Below are positions 10,723 through 22,016 of a DNA stretch of 64,000 nt, in pieces. Position 1 is the first letter of the stretch. Each line of letters starts with the position of its first letter. Position numbers and translations under genes: made by a program. Under the pieces are notes generated by a model. That model had not been told where the DNA came from, made no database searches, and saw only the letters and a program-made list of their open reading frames with translations. Origin of the DNA: Phaeosaccion multiseriatum (Eukaryota; Ochrophyta, other classes); the NCBI GenBank assembly GCA_965112735.1, contig OZ218953.1:2728001-2792000 (forward strand), in the 5' to 3' direction.

Positions 10723-13266
10723 ATGGCACCGCCGTTCATAGTGAAGGCGTCCTGCGATGGCGAGGTACGTAAAGGAGGACCTTTTGTCTCTCTCCGCCGC
10801 CCCGTCCGTGGCTTCAACTGCGAGCTCCGCCTTTTCTTGGGTCCTCTCCCTCTCCTCTCTCTTCTCTCTGCTCTCCTCTCCTCTCTCTCCCTTTTTGGAA
10901 GTACCTCACGCTACGAATCCTGAACTTCAGGCTTTTGCGGGATGCTTTAAATCACTCTCAGTTTTTTACAGAGCGGACATTCGCCTCTCTTTTCCCCATG
11001 TTTGAGATCTCACACCTACCCTCACCCGCCCCTCTGTAATGTCTCCCTTCGCCTACAGCTGAGACGCTTGGAGGTGCAGAGCTTCTCCATGACAGCCCTG
11101 CTGCAGAGCATTGGACAGCTCTTTCGTAGGAGACCCGCGGACCTCCGCTTGACGCTCATCGATGCCGACGGCGATGAGCTCACCCTCCGCACCGACGACG
11201 AGCTGGAGACGGCTCTACGCCTCAACGGATCCTCCTCGGTCCCGCCCATGATCCGAATCGGAGTTCGAAGGGACGAGACCCGCCGACCCATATCCTCACC
11301 CCAGCCCCAGAAGGCGGATCCAAAGCCTCAGGCTGCCGCGTGTAAGTCGTCTGGAGGCGAGGCGCAGCCACCGCAGCCGCCGACGTCTGGGCAGACGCCC
11401 AACGACCCTTATCCTCGTTATGATTTCCCCCCCCATTTTCCCTTCGGAGTGGGCTCCAACTTGGAAGACCTTCCCGCCCTGGTGAACGCCTCGGTGACCG
11501 AGGCTGTGGCGGGCGTGCAGGAATTTCTGTCCGGTGCCGGTGTGCCAGCAGCAGCAGCCGCAGCAGGCCCGTCGGGGACGGGAGCAGCGGCAGCATCGTC
11601 CTCCTCCTCCTCTTCGGAGAGGGCCGCCAACCCCATGTCGGACATCGCGGACGCAGTGAATGCCGTCCTTGCCGCGACCACTGCTGCTGCTGCTGCTGCT
11701 GCTGCTGCCACCGAATCTCCTGCCGCCACGCCGGCTGCAGGAGTAGAAGGGAAAGGGGAAGCGGCACCTGCTACTGCTGCTACTCCTACTGAGGAGAGCC
11801 AGGCCCGCTCTGGAACGGAGGCACCTGCCGCACCAGCACAGACGTCGGCAGCACAGGCGGTGCACCCCGGGGTGCAGTGTGACAAGTGTGAGGTATACCC
11901 TATTGTGGGGCCTCGCTTCAAGTGCAGCGTGAGGAGGGACTACGACCTCTGTCAGGTGTGCGAGGAGGCGGAGGGGGACGCCGCGCCCTTCCCGTACCTC
12001 AAGATTCGGACGGCGGACAAGAGGCCACACAGCATTGTGTGCGTGTTGAGAGAGGACTACCCCGCTGCCCCTCCCGAGCAGCAGCCACAGCAGCCACAGC
12101 ATCCACAGCAGACAGAGCAGGCACAGCAGGCACAGCAGCAGCAGCGTCCGCCGCAGCAGTCAGATGGACAGCAACAGCAGCGGCAGCAGCAGCAGCGGCA
12201 GCAGCAGCAGTGGGCGGCGCGCCAGTGGCAGGGGCGCCAGGTGCAGTGGCAGGGCGGGAGGGGAGGGTCCCGGCACGGGTACCACTACGGTTGGGCCAGG
12301 GGCGGGGGGGGCGGGGGGGGCGGGGGGGGCAGGGGGGGCAGGGGGGGGGGCTGGCAGCGCCACGGGCGTCACCACCACGCTACCACCGGCAATGACACCA
12401 ACAGCCACCCCCACAACAGGAATGTTCACCACAGAGATGTTCTTCAGCGTGTAAGGGATGACTTCCTGCGTCGTGTGGAGTCCACGCCTGCAAACGGCCG
12501 CGTCGAGGAGGATGCTGATGGGCTTCCCCGTGCGTCGACCACCGAAGAGAGCGATGAGCTCGAGCGCAAGCTAATCGAAGAGGTGTGCCGTCTGAGCCTG
12601 CTGGACCCCGTGGTCGACGGCTCCTCCTCCGCGGCGGTGACTGCGGGCGTTGGCATGTGCTCCAGCCCCACGGGCTCTAATGCTAGCTTCAGCAGTACGT
12701 CCAGCAGAAGCAGCGGTTCGTCAAGCAGTAGTTCCTCAAGCAGCAGTTCCTCGTCGTCGAGCTCCAGCTCCTCGAGTAGCTCGGGAGGAAGCAGCGTGGC
12801 GAGCATGCCGGGAGGGGGGAGCACGAGGGCGGCAGAAGTGAGCAGCTCCGTTCCCACCACCCTTGAGTCCATGGCCACCTTGACGCACATGCCTATCGGC
12901 ACTCTTACCCGCATTGGTCCGGCGGAGCAGGAGCAGGAGCAGGCACAGGGGCAGCGGCAAGAGCAGGGGCAGGAGCAGGAGGATGTGGCGGCGGCTGTCG
13001 AGGCGGAGGCCGCGGTGGAGGCGGATGTGGAGACGGCTATCGCTGCTGGTGATACTGCTGCTGCAGCTGCATCACCAAGTGCTGCTTCTGTATCACCAAC
13101 TGCTGCTGGGTCTGGCCCCACTAGGCCGGGCATGTGGCCCGTAAATGTGCGCTTCGTGAAGGATGACACTGTGCCAGACGGCACGGGCATCGCCCCCGGC
13201 ACTGTATTCCGCAAGGTGTGGCTCGTGCGCTTCGAGGGGGGCGACAAGAGCAACGGCGGCGGCGGC

Positions 13267-13307
<41 letters not shown>

Positions 13308-14208
13308 TGGGCACAGCCAAGCCCCGCCCCCTGTGTGCAAGCTCCGTTTCGTGGGTGGTGACTTGATGGGTGGGGAGGAGGGCGGTGATCACACCTTCCC
13401 CTGCCTTGGGCCCAGCGACAAGGAGGGGGGCCGCGGCTGGTCCTCAGAGGCAGTGCGAATTGGCGTGACTCTGCGGGCACCGGACGAGGCAGGCCGCTAC
13501 ATTGGCTACTGGCGACTAGAGGACGAGCGCCGCGAGCTCTTTGGACAGCAGCTGTGGGTGGACATTACGGTGGTGGATGTGAATGCCCATGACAATGGCA
13601 ACGACGTTGACGCCGCTGTGAGCAGCGCTGCCGCCGAGTTGGATGACTGGGTGGATGTGGAGAAGTCGCCGTCTGTCACGGCCGCAGGGGAGGGGGACGG
13701 AGATGGAGCGGGGGTCGGAGGCGAAGGCGGTGCCGCGGCTCCTCAGGAGGAGGTGGTGCTGAAGGAAGAGCAGAATCAGGATGCTACTCCTGCCCAGGAG
13801 GAGGTGGTGGTAAAGGAGCACGATCAGGATGATGCTGCTGCTGCTCCTGCTCCTGCTCCTCCTTCTGCTCCCTCTGCTCCTGCTCCTCCTTCTGCTCCCT
13901 CTGCTCCTGCTCCTCCTTCTGCTCCCTCTGCTCCTGCCCCTCCTTCTGCCCCCTCTGCTCCTGCTGCGGCTGAAGCTGTAGTTGACAGGGCTGTCGAAGC
14001 CGCTGCCCAAGTCGCAACGGCCGCCAGGGAAGACTTGCTGGTCAAGTGGGCCGACGATATTGAGGAGCTGTGCGATATGGGCTTTGGGGAGGTGCCGCGC
14101 ATTGCTTCCCTGCTGGAGAAGCACTTGCGAGGGACGGAGGGACATCACGAGACGTCCCAAGAGAGGCAGGCAGGGCTGGCGAGGGTGGTGGAGGAGTTGT
14201 GCTCGTGA
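10723..14208 (+). CDS. NBR1: NBR1-type selective autophagy receptor
   Basis: Two exons, 10723-10764 and 11059-14208, give 1,063 residues; the intron interrupts the PB1 domain after MAPPFIVKASCDGE. Domains in order: PB1 (about 1-90, with DADGDELTLRTDDELETAL); ZZ zinc finger (about 285-340, CDKC...CQVC pairs); NBR1 four-Trp domain (about 705-853, with WPVNVRFVKD and GYWRLED); a candidate LC3/Atg8-interacting motif DDWVDV with Trp near 878; and a C-terminal UBA (about 1009-1063, EELCDMGFGEVPRIASLL). The protein would bind ubiquitylated cargo by UBA, polymerise by PB1 and dock on phagophore Atg8. Long Gln, Ser, Ala and Gly/Arg low-complexity linkers and an APPSAPS repeat before the UBA enlarge it. 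The PB1-ZZ-FW-UBA order is specific, so confidence is high. Confidence 0.93.
13042..13112 (+). repeat. Recurrent TATCACCAACTGCTG motif cluster in the NBR1-like gene
   Basis: Contains GCATCACCAAGTGCTGCT and GTATCACCAACTGCTGCTG, plus a GGTGATACTGCTG unit in the reverse sense. Here it encodes Ala/Ser/Pro/Thr, not Gln as in the minus-strand genes. Confidence 0.7.
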
Positions 14209-15020
14209 AGAGAGGGAGGAAGGGAAAGGTCAGCCGGGTATGAGACGTGGAGGAGCGGTGCGGGAAGGCACAAAGATGTAACAGTTACAGACGTGTTATA
14301 TTTTATTTTAGGGAGAAGGTTGTATTGTATTGTAGGACGTCGAAGAGAAAGCGTGGAAAAGGCCGAGGTTGAATGGGGGGGAAGTGCGAATGTTTGTATG
14401 TGTATCAAAGAAGAGGGAGCGGTGCTGTGTGTGGTGCCCATTACATTCCGTGGTGAAGCACGAGAAAATGAATGGAGTAAGGTAAGGCACCACAGCAGAT
14501 AATATATGGATGGAAATACGAGTAGTGGCGCTGAGGGGAACAGGGGAGGGAGAGGGTTGGGGAGGGAGAAAGGGCAAGGCCAAGGGCGAGGGCGCGGGGG
14601 AGGGTGGCGCGGTGAATTTGTGCCGGCGGGAATCACAGCCCTCCCTCGAACGAACCCGCCGGTGAAGAAATGGAAGAAACCTTCCGTATGGAGTAGAAGA
14701 TGAGAGCATAAAGCAGCACAGTAAGTAGTAAGTGAAACAATGTACCATAACAAAAGTGTTGAGGGGTCTTGCCGGCCTCTTTTGTCGTCTTCGCTCCTCG
14801 GGCAATCGCGTTGATCGATACGCCTGAGGCAATTTGATAGTTTTCACATCGCCGCACGACCCCGTCACGCACCCGAAGCACTTGATTTTGTCGTCAGAGC
14901 TGAGAGCCTTCCTCGATGGACCACCCTACAACACATACCTCCAACAGGAGAGTTGAAGTTTTGAGTACTTATGTTTGTCACGGATAAAATATATTCATCA
15001 GCTACAATGGGATGCTTTCG
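14209..15020. other. Intergenic between convergent genes
   Basis: 3' flanks of the NBR1-like and trehalose-synthase-like genes. AT-richer stretches such as TATATTTTATTTTA near 14297 may belong to the NBR1 polyadenylation region. No conserved coding segment recognised. Confidence 0.5.
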
Positions 15021-15198
15021 CTATTCGTGGCCTGCGTCTTGCCCCCCAACAGCAGCCCCCTCCGTCCCCTCCTCCTCCCCCCCTTGCCCGTCTCTGCTCT
15101 GCTCCGACTTGTCCGCTAGGGCGCCCAGCAGCTCCCCCATCTGAAGACAGAGGCGTGTGATAAGACACACACAGAGAGAGAGACAGACAGAGACACAC

Positions 15199-15233
<35 letters not shown>

Positions 15234-18197
15234 GGCAGACCGACAGAGAGAGGGAAAGGGAGAGAGAGAGGGAAAGGGAGAGAGAGAGGGAAAGAGTGAG
15301 AGGGAGGGAGGGAAAGGGTGAGAGAGAGGGAAGGAGTGAAAAGTGAGAAAGGCAGAGGACAGAGAAGAGAGAAGAAGACAGAGGTGTGTGATGGAGAGAG
15401 GGAAAGAAAGGAGGAGTACGAGGGATACACAACAGAGAGAGAGAGAGCGAGCGAGAGAGAGTGTTGTCATCCCCAACACACCTCGCTGCTTTCGTCGACA
15501 TAGAAGGTGGCGTGTGTGGGCTTCTTGCCGACTGTACACATGTACAGCCGCGCGTTGTCAGCCTCAGCGCGCACCCGTTCCGCCAGCTCAGGCTTGTCCG
15601 TGCTGAAAGCGAGAGAGGGGGGCAGGGTGATTGGTTGGTTGGTTGGTTGGTTGGTGGGTTGATAGCCACAGGCAGAGAGACAGGCAGGGAGAGAGGCATA
15701 CGATGGAGAGAGGGAAAGAAAGGAGGAGGAATAAAAGCTAGATCAGGCAATTGTATTGTAAGACGGGAAACACACACACACACACACACAGCGCGAGCTC
15801 ATGATTGGCATTGACCGGTGCCATTGATAAGAAACTGCCCAAAGGAAGTCCAAGTCACTCACATGGCGGAGTCCACGCTGGCGAGGAAGGAGTAGATGGA
15901 CGTGAACATGAGCTCGTCTGAGATGTCGTCCCCCACGCACAGCACGAAGTCTGGGTAGTGGCCCGTCTGCGTGAACATCTGTGGGGGGCGGGATGTACGT
16001 GTGTGTACGTGTGTGTATGTATGTATGTATGTGTGTGTATGTGTGTGCGCGAGTGAGTGAGTGGGTGAGTTAGTGAGTGGTTGTGTGTGTGTTTGCGTGC
16101 GTGTGTGTATGCTTGCGTGCGACATGCGTTACGTCACGCGAATGCAAGGGAAAAGGGGCCCTTCCTCCCTCCCTCCCTCCCTTCCTCCCTCCGTCCCTCC
16201 GTCCGTCCCTCGCTCCCTCCTACCTGCTGCAGAATGGTCTTGGTGACGACACCCTTGTGCAGCCTCTTGGGCACCACCTCAATCTGTCCCCTCACGTGTT
16301 GCACCTTCACATCAAACGCCGCCAGAGCCACCTACGGAGGTGGACGAAGGGAAAGGGCAAGGAGGGGAAGGAGAACGGGAGGAGGGGAGGGAGGGAGCGG
16401 GGTCGGAAGAGAGCGTGTTACTAAATTTCGCTCATTCATCACAGCGCCTCTCTTGCGGGACAAGCAGTAGACCACCTCCCATCCCTCTCCTCTCCTCTCC
16501 TCTCCCCTCCTCTCCTCTCCTCTCCCCTCCTCTCCTCTCCTCTCCTCTCCTCTCCTCTCCCCTCCCCTCCCCTCCCCTCCCCTCCCCTCCCCTCCCTTCC
16601 CCTCCCCTCCTGCCCTCTTCTCCCGTCCGTACCTGCAGCTCCACTTGCAGCTGCTTGGCCTGCATCTGTCCCCACTCCGGGTCCGTGGCGTAGTAGCTCC
16701 AGGCCAGCCCTGTCTCCCTAGACTTGATGCTGCTGCCGTTGGTGTGGGCCGTGAACTTGCCAAGGATGGGCATGGCCACAGTGGTAACAGCTCCCCAGTC
16801 CACCCCGTAATCGAATACCTCCCACTTACGGTCCTCCATGTTGGCTGTTTGGGTGAAGGTGTGTTGTGTTGGGTTGTGTTGCGTTGAGAGAGAGAGAGAG
16901 AGAGAGAGGGTGGGGAACGGCAGGGACGGCAAAAGCGGTGGCGGTAGCGGCGGTCGAGGACGGAAGATGCAGTAAGCAAGCAAGCACGAAAGGAAAGGAC
17001 GTCCAGAGCGAGTGAGGTGACTCAGAATCGCATACCCTACACCTTCCTCCCCCCATCCCCCCTTCCTCTTCCTGACATAGCGTTTTCAGGTTTCAGTTTG
17101 TATGACCTTATATCACTGGAAGCTTCTGTGCCTACATAGCGAAAATTAATCAGCGGCCAGCCCCTAATGGATAGCCAATAAGCCATTGATTAGGGGTCTA
17201 CTAAACTGAAACTGAAACTATGTATCGTTGGGTAGGGGGCTAAAAAACTGAAACTGAAACTGAAATGGACAAACTTACATGTTGGTCCGCTCTCTGGCCA
17301 TGAGAAGGAGAGTCCGTTGTTTGCCGCCAGCCCGAGGCCCTCCACCTCCCCCAGCGTCTCCAGCAGGCCCTTCTCGTGCACCCCGGAGATGACGAACACC
17401 GTGTTGAGGGGATCTGCACACACAGTCTCCAGGGATGCCATCAGCTCTGTAGGGGGGGGGGGGAGAGGGGAGGGAGGTGGGGAGGAAGGGAGGGAGGGAC
17501 GGACGGACGGAGGGAGGGAGGGAGGGAGGGAGGGGAGAGTCGGTACGACGCATGAGGACAAGAGAGCTCGGTACAGCAAGAGACAGTGGCAACGCGTTGA
17601 GGGCAAAGGGTGTGTCCGATCGATGTTACGCCGCCGCCCGAACGTCTTTCTCGCAATCTAGCTCCCTCCCTCCCCTCCCTCCCTCCCTCCCCTCCCTCCC
17701 TCCCCTCCCTCCCTCCCTCCCTCCCCTCCCTCCCTCCCCTCCCTCCCTCCCTCCCTCCCCCCCATACTCACCCGGCGGTAGTCTCCTGCCCGTGACGCTC
17801 TGCATATCCCTCTTGAGGTACTTGGCGAGCCCCTCTTTCTCCAGCAAGGTGCCTCCGTAGTCGAAGAGGAGCACGCGCCGCTTGGAATGGCTGTACGCCT
17901 CCGCCACACTAAAAGTAAGAGCAGCAGTTGGTGGTACAAAGTCACGTGAGTCAGTTGGTCATACCGCCACAGCAGTCGGTCACACCTTACTTACTATTAC
18001 GTACTAACCTGTGGATGGGCAGGGGCTTGAACCCCTTCATGCTCATGTCGTGTTTGAGGTCCCCCCCCAGCGTGAGGATAGTGGTGTCGTCGATGTGCGT
18101 CACGTCGTTCTCCCCAAGCATCGTCCACATGTCGCTGAGCACCTACAGGTGTGTGTGCGTGTGTGTGTGTGTGTGTGCGTGTGTGTGTGCGTGTGCG

Positions 18198-18275
<78 letters not shown>

Positions 18276-19063
18276 CGTGTGTGTGTGTGTGTGTGCGTGT
18301 GTGTGTGCGTGTGCGTGTGTGTGTGCGTGTGTTTGTGTGCGTGTGCGTGCGTGTGTGCGTGTGCGTAAGAGAGAGAGCGCTTAGAGAACCTAAAGAGATG
18401 CTACTCCCTCCCCTCAAAATCAGAGAAATGAATTCGTTCCAAACCTTTTCCCCCACCCACTCCCTTACCCATTCCGACCCTCCCCCACCCCCCCCCACAC
18501 ACCTACCTGACTCGTCCACTCTGCGCTCGGCCTGGAAGAGATGTAGGGCAAGTCCCTCGCCCTCCTGCCCGCCTTCTCCATCGGGTCCATGGTTAGAGCC
18601 TGATCCAGCGACGTCGCCACTCTCTGCACATCAAAGGGGTTGATGCGGATGGCACCGTTGCAAAGGGAAGAGCAGGCCGAGAACTCGCTCGCCAGCACCA
18701 CCCCGGGGGGGAGGGGGTCCCTCCGCGCGAAAATGTACTCCAGCGGGATGAAGTTCAGCCCCTCTCTCACCGAGCTCACCTATTTGTTTTGTTTTTGCGG
18801 GTGGGAGCGGGGTGGGGTGGTGGGTGGATGGGGTGGGGGCAAGCTACGACAAAACAAGGGGAATAAACAAAAGGAGTAAAAGCATCCCCGCCCCCACACA
18901 AACACACACACGCACACACCCACACACGCACACACACACCCACACTCACTCACCACGAGGAGGTCTGCGCACTTGTACTGCGCGAGCCTGGCAGCCAGAG
19001 GCAAGCTTCCCCCCTTGACAAAGCGAAGGTCCACAACCTCCTTGCCGTATCTGCGCATGATGG

Positions 19064-19094
<31 letters not shown>

Positions 19095-19568
19095 AGCAAG
19101 CCATAGGACAGGGACAAACGAGGGAAGAGAGGAGACAGGGAGAGAGCGCGTGTGTGAGAGAAGAGAGAGAGAGAGAGAGAGACAGAGGGAGAGAGAGGAG
19201 AGTGAGTGAGTGAGTGAGTGAGTGAAGGGAAGCCCCTCATACCTGGCCGTGATGCGCTGCGCGAACTGCTCAATCTCCACCGCGGAGTGCGTCTCGTCCT
19301 CCAGGCGAGTCATGGGACGCAAGCACGTCTGCACCAGCACCTGCAGCGAAAAGAGTGACAGAGCGCACATCATTATTAGCTCCAGATAAAACGAATGCTG
19401 CAGACTTGCCTAAGAAAAGGGCTCTCTCTCGCTTGCCTAAGAAAAGGGATCACACTATATTTTTGTAGCGGTATATAAGGAGTCATTGGCTCGCTATAAA
19501 CCATTCAGCGCTGAATGGTTTATAGCGAGCCAATGACTCCTTCTATACCGCTACAAAAACATGCACAG

Positions 19569-19624
<56 letters not shown>

Positions 19625-20375
19625 TGTTATTCTATGTGTGTGCGTATGTTCCTCCCTCCCTCCCTCCCTCCCTCCCTCCTCGCCCTCCTCTCCCTCCCTA
19701 AAGTGCTTACACGACTCCCTCCCTCCCTCCCTCTCTCACTCTCTTCCTTCCTCCACTCACCACTTTGTCTCGCCACGTCGGATACTCCGCTAGCAGCCTC
19801 TCAAAGGCCAAGAGCTTCAAGTTGATGCCCGACAGCTTCTGACACACGTCAATGCCCAAGATGATGATGCGATTGCCGTGTTTGGTGCGCAGGTCCTGCC
19901 TCGCCTGCTCCGTCTCGGGCAGCTCGAGGGCCCTCTCGATCATGGGGGGTTCGATTCCCACGTGGCTCATGACTACCATGACGATTTTGCGGTCGTACTC
20001 CACTCCGATGAGCCCTGTGACGAGTCCGTCATAGTTCAGAGATTAAGTTACCGAGAGGGGAGGGATGAGGGAGAGAGGGGAAGAGGAAGCTGTAGGCAAT
20101 AATCGTCAGTAGCGTTACGTCTTCATCCTCCCCCCCCCTGCTGCTGCTGCTGCTGCTGTGTCACCAACTACTGCTGTATCACAAGTGCTTGCCAGTCCCC
20201 CTCCCTCCCTCCCTCCCTCCCTCACTCACTCACTCACTCACCCCCCTTGATGCTCTGGTAGCTGAGGCCCAGCAGGCGCTTGCAGGCGTTGAGGAAGTGC
20301 CTGGCGTGGTCGAAGGCGTGGAAGCCCACCACCGTGGCGCTCAACATGCCCTGACACACAAGCAGACCAAAGATG

Positions 20376-20450
<75 letters not shown>

Positions 20451-21037
20451 GCGTAAAAAAATGAGCGCTTTCCAACGATATTCGAGCCCGGCTGCGTCCG
20501 TTCCTTTGGGGGGGTGTCTTTTCCTCCTTTGTGCGGTGAGTGCTTAACCCCAACCAACCAACCCAAAAAACCCACCCACCCAACTCCAACCTCACCCCAC
20601 CCACCCCACCCCACCCCACCCCACCCCACCTGAAGCAGTTCCTCCCCATTGGCCAGGGCCCGGAAGATCTGACTCGTCGGGAAGGGAATGTGCAAAAAGA
20701 ACACGGCGTGGGACCGAGGCCTCTTCTGCTCCTTTTGGAAGTCGCCAAGCATCTTGGGCAGGAGGGCAAGGTGATAATCGTGCACCCACATCACGTCCTG
20801 GGCCTTGAGCACGCCGCCCATGTGGTTGGCAAACTCTTGGTTGAGAGTTTGGTAATCTTTCCACCACCCCGTCACGTTGGCTTGGTCCCACGTCAGCATG
20901 GGGTCACTGTCCTCGCCGAACATCCATCTGGTGGAAGGACGTAGGCGCATGGGTAGTTGGGTAGTTGGGTATTTGGGCAGGCCGGTGGCGGCGGGGTAGG
21001 CCGGCAGGGCAGACAAGAGAGAGAGATGAGAGAGGTA

Positions 21038-21078
<41 letters not shown>

Positions 21079-21975
21079 AAGAGAGAGAGAGAGGGAGAGA
21101 GAGAGAGGGAGAGAGAAAGAGAGAGAGAGAGAGAGAGGGAGAGAGAAAGAGAGAGAGAGAGAGGGAGAGAGAGAGAGGGAGAGAGAAAAAGAGAGAGTCG
21201 CCCGAGAGAAGTCCTCCCAGTTACGTTGCTGTTGTTGCTGTTCCCAGTGGCAAAGGGTGGTGGCATGTGATGGGGTGATGAGGTAGAGAGTAGAGAGGAG
21301 CATTCGTCTTCCTCTGAATATTCAAGACTCATTCATTCGTACAAGCATTCTCCCTCTCTTTCCTTCTCTCCCTCCCTCCCTCCCTCCCTCCCTCCCTCCC
21401 TCCCTCGCTCTCTTTTCTCTCTCCCTCCCTCCCTCCCTCCCTCCCTCTCTCCCTCGCTCTCTTTTTTCTCTCCCTCCCTCCGTCCCTCTCTCTCGCTCTC
21501 TTTTTCTCTCCCTCCTTCCCCCCCCCCCTCTCTCTCGCTCTTTTTTCTCTCCCCCTTCCTCCCTCCCTCTCTCCCCCTCTCCCTCGTTCGCTCTCTTTCT
21601 CTCTCTGTCTGTTTTCTCTTTCTTTCTCCCTCCCTCCCTCCCTCCCTCCCTCCCTCCCTCCCTCCCCCTCTCCCTCTCTCTCTCTTCCTTTCTCTCTCCC
21701 TCTCTCTCTGTTCGTATTCATTGCATTGATTCGTACCTGCAGCTCGCCAGGTCTAGCACGTCAACGTTGTGGAAAGCCGGCCAAAGGATCTGCGCACACA
21801 GGGAGTGAGCAAGTGAGTGCCGAGCCAGCTGAGATGCGTCACATGCTTGGGGAGGGTAGAGAGAGAGGGCGAGAGAAAAGGGAGCGGGGGGAGCAGGCGG
21901 GCAAGACATCTCTATCGCCAAGAAAACACACACACTCACACACACACACACACACACTCCCCACCCACACATACA

Positions 21976-22016
<41 letters not shown>

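Noticed and set aside
14145-14881. Minus-strand open frames downstream of the NBR1-like gene
   Set aside because: No conserved motif, no in-phase splice partners with the trehalose-synthase-like gene, composition of flanking DNA.
15116-15789. Minus-strand open frames rich in Ser/Leu/Cys
   Set aside because: Translations of CT/GA microsatellite introns; the real exons there are 15021-15140 and 15482-15602.
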